From the NCBI RefSeq assembly GCF_030316135.1, contig NZ_CP128185.1, positions 1,488,001 to 1,552,000 of the forward strand: DNA of 64,000 nt, written 5' to 3'. The stretch comes from Aliiglaciecola sp. LCG003. Lineage in GTDB: Bacteria > Pseudomonadota > Gammaproteobacteria > Enterobacterales > Alteromonadaceae. The position numbers and the translations under genes are program-made. Position 1 is the stretch's first letter; the number at the start of each line of letters is the position of its first letter. The notes under the pieces are model-generated. The model saw nothing but the letters and a program-made list of their open reading frames with translations, did not search any database and was not told the origin of the DNA. Positions 35,621-44,719 of this stretch are shown in pieces.

Positions 35621-38600
35621 GTTCACTGCCGCACAGGCAGCTTAGAAACAACTCTGCATCAGAAAGGTTATCGTCAATACGTTCACTGCCGCACAGGCAG
35701 CTTAGAAATGTTAAATCAATGATGTTTAACCGCAGAAACTGTTCACTGCCGCACAGGCAGCTTAGAAAATTGTGACACAACGCCTTTAACCATCCCGTTA
35801 GTTCACTGCCGCACAGGCAGCTTAGAAAAACAACAAGAGGTGCAAACCATACTATTGTGAGTTCACTGCCGCACAGGCAGCTTAGAAATTCCAAATAAAG
35901 CAATGAAGCAAAGAGTTGCAGTTCACTGCCGCACAGGCAGCTTAGAAAAAGCAGACTTTGACAGACAAGGGTATTATGAAGTTCACTGCCGCACAGGCAG
36001 CTTAGAAATGAATGAGCCAGTGCCTATGCCATCTGCCTGGGTTCACTGCCGCACAGGCAGCTTAGAAAAACTTTAAGATCTAGTATGGAGTATATATTCA
36101 GTTCACTGCCGCACAGGCAGCTTAGAAAACAAGGTTGAACATACTAATGGCTGCATTGTAGTTCACTGCCGCACAGGCAGCTTAGAAATATGTTGTACTC
36201 GCCGAGAATACCAACTTGTCGTTCACTGCCGCACAGGCAGCTTAGAAACCATTAGCATATTATCGCCTCTAAACAGCCCAGTTCACTGCCGCACAGGCAG
36301 CTTAGAAAATTGATGTTTGCCAACTGTATCAACTTCAAAGGTTCACTGCCGCACAGGCAGCTTAGAAATTTAGGTGGTCTATAGGAATAGATTCAAGGTA
36401 GTTCACTGCCGCACAGGCAGCTTAGAAAGTCTGCAACATCACCATCAGTTGCAGCCTGTGGTTCACTGCCGCACAGGCAGCTTAGAAAAGGCAACAAGAA
36501 TAAACCAAACCCAGCCACCAGTTCACTGCCGCACAGGCAGCTTAGAAAAGACGTGTCAGGCTCGATATCATAAGCAAAAAGTTCACTGCCGCACAGGCAG
36601 CTTAGAAAGTTAGTATGTTCTACCTTATGCCCTTCGTGTAGTTCACTGCCGCACAGGCAGCTTAGAAATTGATCAAGTCCGGAAACAGTGATAGACCTGC
36701 GTTCACTGCCGCACAGGCAGCTTAGAAAACAGCCAGACGGAAGCGTATCATTCAATATTGGTTCACTGCCGCACAGGCAGCTTAGAAAACAAGTCCGGCC
36801 GCTGTTGTGGGAGATGTTGCGTTCACTGCCGCACAGGCAGCTTAGAAAAACACCAGAAATACCAATAGAAATTAGCGCGGGTTCACTGCCGCACAGGCAG
36901 CTTAGAAAATCTGGGAATATAGACTTTGACATTGCAGGTCGTTCACTGCCGCACAGGCAGCTTAGAAAAGATGCGTCCAATACACCTTTAGCATCGGCAT
37001 GTTCACTGCCGCACAGGCAGCTTAGAAAAGAATGTTGCATCTACGCTTGCGCTAGTAATTGTTCACTGCCGCACAGGCAGCTTAGAAACTTGTCTGTCAA
37101 AGTCTGCTTGGTAAGGAACTGTTCACTGCCGCACAGGCAGCTTAGAAATCCAGCTTTTCAATTCTGGCTTTCAGATCTGTGTTCACTGCCGCACAGGCAG
37201 CTTAGAAAATCATCCAGAATCCATATTCGAAGGCTCAGAAGTTCACTGCCGCACAGGCAGCTTAGAAAGTAAACCCTTGATTGCCAGTGCAGCACCATAC
37301 GTTCACTGCCGCACAGGCAGCTTAGAAAACAGAAGAAGGTGTATGGGGCGGCTTCCCAAGGTTCACTGCCGCACAGGCAGCTTAGAAAGCTCTGCGGTGG
37401 TGAATATACCGCCTTTGCTTGTTCACTGCCGCACAGGCAGCTTAGAAACAAAGGTTGGCGGGACCATTGTTTTTCAAGAGGTTCACTGCCGCACAGGCAG
37501 CTTAGAAAATCACAGTCCCATCCGAACGAATCAGCATTAGGTTCACTGCCGCACAGGCAGCTTAGAAACAGATGATCAACTAGCCGAATTTGGTAATCTA
37601 GTTCACTGCCGCACAGGCAGCTTAGAAATGTTGGACCTGTTGGTTACGTAAAAGCGCCAGGTTCACTGCCGCACAGGCAGCTTAGAAAGTTTAAGTATGG
37701 ATTGTCTAAAGTTGATTTTAGTTCACTGCCGCACAGGCAGCTTAGAAATTCTAAAAGCTAAAGAAGAGGCAATCAAACATGTTCACTGCCGCACAGGCAG
37801 CTTAGAAAACACTGTTCAAGCCAAGAGTTCAAGTCAATAGGTTCACTGCCGCACAGGCAGCTTAGAAATAATACTACAGCTTCATATGTTCTTCTTACTC
37901 GTTCACTGCCGCACAGGCAGCTTAGAAAGCCGGAGTATGCAAATGCTCCACCGGTTATATGTTCACTGCCGCACAGGCAGCTTAGAAATATTTGACGCGG
38001 TAGTGCTATCATTCGACAATGTTCACTGCCGCACAGGCAGCTTAGAAAAATATTAGCGTTTTACTTCGCAGCCCCGCACAGTTCACTGCCGCACAGGCAG
38101 CTTAGAAACACCAAAGGGCAGCGGAGTAAGCGCAAATAAAGTTCACTGCCGCACAGGCAGCTTAGAAAATAGGAAATAATAAAGAGATTAAATCTTTACA
38201 GTTCACTGCCGCACAGGCAGCTTAGAAATCTAACAAACCAAACACCGGCTAAGGCTTGCAGTTCACTGCCGCACAGGCAGCTTAGAAAATTCAGGGGAAT
38301 TTAAAACAATTAAAGATTTAGTTCACTGCCGCACAGGCAGCTTAGAAATACCGAATAAAGCAATGAAGCAAAGAGTTGCAGTTCACTGCCGCACAGGCAG
38401 CTTAGAAACATCAGGTATATAACCACCACCTATAAACGATGTTCACTGCCGCACAGGCAGCTTAGAAAGGCGGCGCTATTTACCCAACTATCCGGAAATT
38501 GTTCACTGCCGCACAGGCAGCTTAGAAAGTAATTAAAAAGCAGAAACAAGGGCATAACTAGTTCACTGCCGCACAGGCAGCTTAGAAAACTAAATAGAGA

Positions 38601-40928
38601 TTCTAAGTGATCTAAAAAATGTTCACTGCCGCACAGGCAGCTTAGAAATAACTGCTCCGACCAGTAAAATAATTTAAATCGTTCACTGCCGCACAGGCAG
38701 CTTAGAAAACAGTGTTATTACTAAATAGGTGAGGGCGCATGTTCACTGCCGCACAGGCAGCTTAGAAACTTTCCCCTGTGTAATAATTAGAATTAATTCC
38801 GTTCACTGCCGCACAGGCAGCTTAGAAACTCAGGTATGCAAGAGATGTTAACTTGGTTGTGTTCACTGCCGCACAGGCAGCTTAGAAAATCAACTTTTAT
38901 TGGAGTGGTATCTTCTAGACGTTCACTGCCGCACAGGCAGCTTAGAAATTTTCACTGGCCGATACATCTTTAACCGGGTCGTTCACTGCCGCACAGGCAG
39001 CTTAGAAATGAAAGAAATAGGCAACATTGAAATCACAAGCGTTCACTGCCGCACAGGCAGCTTAGAAATTTAATGGTGTAATTAGAATCAATGAAGTCAA
39101 GTTCACTGCCGCACAGGCAGCTTAGAAATACGAAGAATTGCGCCTACGCTACCCGCTGTGGTTCACTGCCGCACAGGCAGCTTAGAAAACCGGAGGCAGC
39201 ATGAGTATTTATGAATGGATGTTCACTGCCGCACAGGCAGCTTAGAAAATGTCGAATCGGCTTTAGACGTGCGGATTTCAGTTCACTGCCGCACAGGCAG
39301 CTTAGAAATCCACAATGGATTCAAACGATCCCACTGTTATGTTCACTGCCGCACAGGCAGCTTAGAAAAGAACGAATATAACGCACTTTTTGGTTCACAA
39401 GTTCACTGCCGCACAGGCAGCTTAGAAAATTCATAATCCATAGCTCAACTTGAGCCACGTGTTCACTGCCGCACAGGCAGCTTAGAAATGTGCAGGAGTT
39501 TTTACATAGTACTTTAGCCCGTTCACTGCCGCACAGGCAGCTTAGAAAAAACAGCAAGAAGAAAAAGAAAACTTCTAGCTGTTCACTGCCGCACAGGCAG
39601 CTTAGAAAGCTAAACTCTGGAACCTCCAGATCGAAAGGCAGTTCACTGCCGCACAGGCAGCTTAGAAAATTACCGAGGTTACTGGGTTAACAGCTGATGC
39701 GTTCACTGCCGCACAGGCAGCTTAGAAAACAACACGAATACTTATGGCAGCACTTATGTTGTTCACTGCCGCACAGGCAGCTTAGAAAATCCATATCACC
39801 AATAAACACATCAATAATGTGTTCACTGCCGCACAGGCAGCTTAGAAAGTTAGCCCCACAATCACCGTGATCACTTAGGAGTTCACTGCCGCACAGGCAG
39901 CTTAGAAAATACGCACACTAGCTCGATTTATGATGGTTGTGTTCACTGCCGCACAGGCAGCTTAGAAAGTCAGGGATAGTACCAAGATCAACCCAAGCAT
40001 GTTCACTGCCGCACAGGCAGCTTAGAAAATTCGATAAGGCGTTAGGTGCTTCTAACTTAAGTTCACTGCCGCACAGGCAGCTTAGAAAACTGACATCCCG
40101 AAAAATAATTTCATCTTGATGTTCACTGCCGCACAGGCAGCTTAGAAAATTAAGGTTTTTTAATTGGCTAATTACGCCAAGTTCACTGCCGCACAGGCAG
40201 CTTAGAAAAAACATTCCGAATTGATACCAATAAGGCATTTGTTCACTGCCGCACAGGCAGCTTAGAAATCGCCGGGCCACTCTTTGCAATTCATCGTGTA
40301 GTTCACTGCCGCACAGGCAGCTTAGAAAACTGACTCTATCGCTGACCTCTCCACTGGCCAGTTCACTGCCGCACAGGCAGCTTAGAAATGAGCCTGATTT
40401 TGACTTCGATGACACAATCCGTTCACTGCCGCACAGGCAGCTTAGAAAACAGCAACATCGCACAAGCAATCAGCCTGACCGTTCACTGCCGCACAGGCAG
40501 CTTAGAAATTTATAATAATTGGCATCAAGGCAGTGGCTTTGTTCACTGCCGCACAGGCAGCTTAGAAAAATCACATCATCAAGCGGCTTGATTCCTGTCT
40601 GTTCACTGCCGCACAGGCAGCTTAGAAATATAGACGGAACAGACGAAAGCGCTGCAGATAGTTCACTGCCGCACAGGCAGCTTAGAAATTATTTATCTAG
40701 TTAAAACAGCGGCGCAAGCTGTTCACTGCCGCACAGGCAGCTTAGAAACGGCGAAGATGACATTGATGAAGTTGGTCGAAGTTCACTGCCGCACAGGCAG
40801 CTTAGAAAAAATGCAGATGCTAGGCAGCAGAGGTGATGCAGTTCACTGCCGCACAGGCAGCTTAGAAATGTTCCACGTAATGACAGGCCTGTGCCTACCG
40901 GTTCACTGCCGCACAGGCAGCTTAGAAA
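35621..40928 (+). CRISPR. Type I-F CRISPR array: 89 repeats, 88 spacers
   Basis: The 28-bp repeat begins GTTCACTGCC, has the stem CTGCC/GGCAG around GCACA, and ends CTTAGAAA, the 8-nt handle left on I-F crRNAs. Repeats start every 60 bp without exception from 35621 to 40901, so every spacer is 32 nt. All repeats read as identical, including the last one, which is unusual because trailer-end repeats are commonly degenerate. Orientation is plus, from the hairpin/handle order, the upstream leader and the cas genes. Spacer n starts at 35649+60(n-1). Spacers 6/25 and 9/17 overlap on opposite strands, and 5/46 are near-duplicates. Many spacers read as open protein-coding segments, consistent with phage targets. 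Confidence 0.99.
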
Positions 40929-41233
40929 ATTTCTTGCAACTGGTTACCTTTACAGCTTCACCGAAAGAGGCATTGAAATAGATATCCACTTTATAGCGTT
41001 GATAAGCTTTCTTCTATCGATAATCTAGATGATCGAAAATATCATGGGTTTCTTTATATGCACCCCAGAACCAAAGATGCAGATTTCATCGTAATCCTCT
41101 AGAGATTGCCGTTGTTTATTCTGATTTATGGTCTTGAATGACATGCTATATATTTTCGATTTAGCTTGAGGCGTCGATTTGAAAGCGGACTTTTTAATGG
41201 GCAACCATTATCCAAAATGCTTGCCTGTATTTA
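40929..41233 (-). pseudogene. Trailer region with possible decayed minus-strand coding fragment
   Basis: About 300 bp between the last repeat and the DUF6172 gene. On the minus strand a short frame opens at 41144 (MSFKTINQNKQRQSLEDYDE) and stops at 41025. A neighbouring frame then continues with protein-like text (YKETHDIFDHLDYR, stop, KKAYQRYKVDIYFNASFGEA) up to the array edge. This looks like a gene broken by a frameshift and a stop and cut by the array, but I do not recognise the family and chance is possible. Confidence 0.25.
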
Positions 41234-41518
41234 TCAAACCGTTTTCATTTCCCCGGGCTTGGCTAATATTTCCACATAAAACGACGTTGCCCCATTGGCC
41301 ACTGATTCATCTATCATTTTATTTATTTCTTTCAAATATACTTTCTTGGCAACAGCTTCTGTTACGCCGAACTTACAGTCAAATTCCCAATATCCAATAC
41401 CTTCTGGAAGTGACTTATTTCGTTCTCGCTTAAGGTATTTCTTAATTTCATGTTTAACCGAGTCAACCATACGGTCAATATTAATTTTGGGATGAGTGAG
41501 ATCAAATGTTTTTTTCAT
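41234..41518 (-). CDS. DUF6172 family protein
   Basis: 94 aa from the ATG at 41518, which is preceded by AGGAACCTA. A frame opening further upstream (to 41596) adds a tail without family resemblance. The start MKKTFDLTHPKINIDRMVDS, the IKKYLKRERNKSLPEG segment, YWEFDCKFG and the ending TSFYVEILAKPG fit the small conserved DUF6172 family of marine proteobacteria as I remember it. No function is established. It is a lone gene between the CRISPR trailer and the MATE pump gene. Confidence 0.8.
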   Translation of the reverse strand: MKKTFDLTHPKINIDRMVDSVKHEIKKYLKRERNKSLPEGIGYWEFDCKFGVTEAVAKKVYLKEINKMIDESVANGATSFYVEILAKPGEMKTV

Positions 41519-41746
41519 TAGGTTCCTATCAGGATATCTATTTGCAGAATTCACATGCAGATGGCTAAACCCAGCAGGGGATAGCTGGAGGGGCATTATA
41601 CCTGATAAAAACTATTTATGGTTAAGTTATTAGGTTGTTGCAGTGCCGTGTACAAATACATTATTTACATATTGATAGCTGACAATGCCAATAACATATC
41701 AGCGCAACCTGTTTCAGGCGGCTTAGCAGCTATGTTGATTATCCTA

Positions 41747-43132
41747 TTAAGTTAAACCTGTAGAAGTGGTTGATGGCGTCTGCACGGTCAAATTGCGCAG
41801 CCAGTGTTTTGCGCGCATGCGATAAACAAACATGATGGATTTGGTGATTTCTTCTGAATAGGTTACTAGCACCACCCAGTATAGCGACAAGTTAAAATAA
41901 AATGCGGCGGCAACGGTCAGCGGAATGCCTATTATCCACATGCCGGAAATATCAATCAGCATACAGTGCTTGTTGTCGCCGCCAGCGCGCAAGATACCCA
42001 TAGACGCTGTCATATTGAATACTTTGATGCAGGTTCCGAAGGTGATCAACATAAAAATGTTATGGGCGACACTAAGGGTTTCAGGCTGCAGATTGGTATA
42101 GGGCATGAACACTACAGATTCCAAACTTAACATTCCCAGCGCCAATAAAAAGGTCACTATCGGCGCGCTAATAGCAAAACCGCGGGCGACCGACCAGGCA
42201 GACGCAAAAGCGTCTTGTCCAAGTCGCTGCCCCACCAGAATAGAGCAAGCAGAAGCAAAACCGAAAAAGAACGAAATCAACAAGCCCTCAAGCGGAGCCA
42301 TCAGGCTCATGACCGCCAATTCTTGGGTCCCAATGCGTCCAAATATCAGCTGATAAACAAAGGTTCCAATTGACCAGACGCCAAAGCTCACCATCATCGG
42401 CCAGACTAATTTAATTAAATGTATCCATTGCTGTTTTTGATAGAACTGCTGACTATTCAGGCGAGTGGGGAAGACCTCATGTTTACTTTTCGCCAGACAG
42501 TAAATAATCATCAACGCATGCAATCCTCGCGCAATGAAGGTTGCCCAAGCAGCGCCTAAAACGCCTAAGGCATCAATGCCCAATCCGCCGTTTATCAACC
42601 AATAATTGAGGGCGATATTGATAAAAATTGCAATACTGCCAAGCACCATCGGAAGTTTGACTTGGCTAAAGCCACGCAAGGCATTTTCAAACACCATGAC
42701 TACGATGATAAAGGCTAAGCTGGGCATAGTGACCCATAGATAAGTTTCGCCTGTATTGATGATGACTGGATCTGTGGTTCCTAAGCCGACAATATGATCG
42801 CCAAAGGCAAAGGTCAGTAACACCACAGGTAGCAATACCCCAGCCCCAATAACCAGTGACTTTATGATGACAGGACTTATCAGGCCAGTTTTACCAGCGC
42901 CATTATACTGTGCTGACAACACGCCCACACCGGCCGCAAGGCCCGACAAAATTATCAACACCACAAACTGAATACGATTACCCAATCCAACAGAGGCAAC
43001 GGCGGCATCACCCAGATGACCGACCATTACAATGTCGCTCATACCCAGCATGGTCACCAAAATACTTTGCAGTGAAATTGGCCAAGCAAGTTTAAGACTT
43101 TGTCTTAATGTGGATGTGCGATTAGGTTGCAT
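41747..43132 (-). CDS. MATE-family efflux transporter
   Basis: 461 aa with about 12 membrane helices in two similar halves. The N-terminal SLKLAWPISLQSILVTMLGMSDIVMVGHLGDAAVASVGLGNR is the typical first MatE repeat, and the second begins around LIKLVWPMMVSFGVWSIGTFVYQ. It probably exports cationic or drug-like compounds in exchange for Na+ or H+. AACGGAG precedes the ATG. It is divergent from an AraC regulator with an 80-bp gap, so the regulator may act on it as well as on the TonB locus. Confidence 0.93.
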   Translation of the reverse strand: MQPNRTSTLRQSLKLAWPISLQSILVTMLGMSDIVMVGHLGDAAVASVGLGNRIQFVVLIILSGLAAGVGVLSAQYNGAGKTGLISPVIIKSLVIGAGVLLPVVLLTFAFGDHIVGLGTTDPVIINTGETYLWVTMPSLAFIIVVMVFENALRGFSQVKLPMVLGSIAIFINIALNYWLINGGLGIDALGVLGAAWATFIARGLHALMIIYCLAKSKHEVFPTRLNSQQFYQKQQWIHLIKLVWPMMVSFGVWSIGTFVYQLIFGRIGTQELAVMSLMAPLEGLLISFFFGFASACSILVGQRLGQDAFASAWSVARGFAISAPIVTFLLALGMLSLESVVFMPYTNLQPETLSVAHNIFMLITFGTCIKVFNMTASMGILRAGGDNKHCMLIDISGMWIIGIPLTVAAAFYFNLSLYWVVLVTYSEEITKSIMFVYRMRAKHWLRNLTVQTPSTTSTGLT

Positions 43133-43211
43133 AGGCTCCGTTGTGTTTAGTTAAATATTAGTGGGCAGTCAGGGTGGTGCATTTTATAAGATTTCAAGCA
43201 AATAAACATAA

Positions 43212-44156
43212 TTGCGAATATCATGTATTATGTCTAAAACTATCATTATGGTTAAAAATATGTGGAGAGATATTCTCAACATCGATCCGAGTTGCGAAGA
43301 AGACTTCTTCAACTTCGACTCTCTTCCGGGTAAGGGTAAGAGCTTTATAGCCTGTGCAGGGGTGTCACATCTACGCAGCGAATATCGAGTCGGTAAAACC
43401 GGTAAAGGTGAGTATTTCAATGGTCAGCAAAATGATCGGGTGCATGTTCATTACTTAATTTCAACCAAATCAGGCGGGGCCACCCTTAGTCTAGATAGCG
43501 GTCAACAAGCGGTTTCCCCGAATACCATTATGCTGATACCAGCAGGCACCCCGTTTTTGTACGAACTGGATGGCGATCATTGGGATATGTGTTGGTTGTT
43601 GCTACATGACTGTCCGGAATACCAGTTTATTCGCCAACTCAACGCGGGTGTTTGGCAAAGTGAAAATGCTGCGCTGCTATACCAAGTCATGGCAATGATC
43701 AGGGACTTTGATCACAGTGATGGTCACTATCAGCCTGACATTCAACTTAGACTAATCGAAGTGCTACTTTATCAAATTGAACAGACACTTAAAAAGACAC
43801 CCACCCAAAGTGTCCAGCAGCAACGCTTTCAGGCATTGATGCGCAGCGTAACCAAACAATTGCAACTACCATGGAGTGTAAAGTCGTTAGCGGCCGAGTT
43901 GCATATATCAGAGCCCCAATTTTATCGGCTATGTAAAAAAGAAACCGGTAAAACGCCAATGAAGTTGCTTACCCACAGTCGTATGGAATATGCCTGCTAT
44001 TTGCTGCGTTACACTCACTATAGCTTAGAGCAAATCGCTGATACGGTGGGATATGCCGACAGTGCCAGTTTCGCCCATCGATTTAAGCAACTCTATCAAG
44101 TTAGTCCGGGTCGATGGCGAAATAGTAACGACAAGAATCACCAGCATGACGAATAA
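43212..44156 (+). CDS. AraC-family transcriptional regulator
   Basis: Up to 314 aa. An AraC cupin-like sensor domain (about 45-130, with SPNTIMLIPAGTPFLYEL) is followed by a C-terminal AraC DNA-binding domain (about 210-305): WSVKSLAAELHISEPQFYRLCKKETGKTP and LEQIADTVGYADSASFAHRFKQLYQVSPGRWR. The start is not settled: a TTG at 43212 and ATGs at 43230, 43248 and 43260 are all in frame and none has a strong ribosome site. It lies upstream of the DUF2946-like and TonB receptor genes and divergent from the MATE gene. Confidence 0.88.
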   Translation: MRISCIMSKTIIMVKNMWRDILNIDPSCEEDFFNFDSLPGKGKSFIACAGVSHLRSEYRVGKTGKGEYFNGQQNDRVHVHYLISTKSGGATLSLDSGQQAVSPNTIMLIPAGTPFLYELDGDHWDMCWLLLHDCPEYQFIRQLNAGVWQSENAALLYQVMAMIRDFDHSDGHYQPDIQLRLIEVLLYQIEQTLKKTPTQSVQQQRFQALMRSVTKQLQLPWSVKSLAAELHISEPQFYRLCKKETGKTPMKLLTHSRMEYACYLLRYTHYSLEQIADTVGYADSASFAHRFKQLYQVSPGRWRNSNDKNHQHDE

Positions 44157-44228
44157 ATCCCTTGCACTATAGTGCTGATTTCGTAAACTATTTCCACGCT
44201 CAAAAAGGAAATCCCAGCCATTAATTCG

Positions 44229-44636
44229 TTGAAACACAAACTTTGTTATGTTCTTTGCCTGACGTTGTTGCTGCAGGGCGGTTTGCGCTTGCTGTTGAAT
44301 GGTCAGCAGTTAGAGCAGTTGCGTTTGCAAAGTTTCAATGACATTGAGCTTATCTGTACGGGCAAAGAAATGAAGTGGATTTCGTTGTCACAGAGTAACC
44401 AATTTAATCATTTCGTGTTTGTTGATGCGCCTGAAGAAGCCTCTGAGTTTCCCATAGAAAATTTGTGTCCTGATAAGGTCATGTCAGATTTCAAAAACGC
44501 TCTGGCCATGCAAAGTCATAGTGTGTTGAGTCAGTTTGTCAGCTATACAGCCAGATTAGAACGATTGGCACAGCAGCCTTATACGGCCTATCCCTATCAA
44601 ACAGCGCACTCCCGCGCCCCGCCTGTTTTTGCTTGA
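44229..44636 (+). CDS. DUF2946-like small exported protein
   Basis: 135 aa. An N-terminal hydrophobic signal (MKHKLCYVLCLTLLLQGGL) precedes a region with two cysteines, in LICTGKE and ENLCPD, and the C-terminal SRAPP motif that I associate with DUF2946 proteins. Those proteins often sit next to TonB-dependent copper receptors, as here. The TTG start at 44229 is uncertain and has only a distant AAGGAAA. It may handle copper or another metal in the periplasm; this is inference from context. Confidence 0.55.
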   Translation: MKHKLCYVLCLTLLLQGGLRLLLNGQQLEQLRLQSFNDIELICTGKEMKWISLSQSNQFNHFVFVDAPEEASEFPIENLCPDKVMSDFKNALAMQSHSVLSQFVSYTARLERLAQQPYTAYPYQTAHSRAPPVFA

Positions 44637-44719
44637 ACATTAAATCCTAACGTTTTGCCAGTGTGAGCTGGTATCGAGAAGTTTTGTGCGCGTAAGCGCC
44701 TCAGTTCAAGAGAACAACA

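Noticed and set aside
35649-40900. Self-targeting spacers against genes in this window
   Set aside because: Reading the spacers against the genes here by eye gave no convincing match. The rest of the genome could not be checked.
26058-40928. Transposon-borne type I-F3 (Tn7-like) CRISPR system
   Set aside because: cas1 and cas2-3 with intact catalytic motifs are present, and no tnsA, tnsB, tnsC or tniQ gene is in the window. This is a canonical I-F1 locus.
35616-40981. Many open frames inside the array encoding repeated peptides such as FLSCLCGSE, SLPHRQLRK and VHCRTGSLE
   Set aside because: These are translations of the identical CRISPR repeat in different frames joined by spacer sequence. 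The 60-bp period keeps the frame open. They are not proteins.
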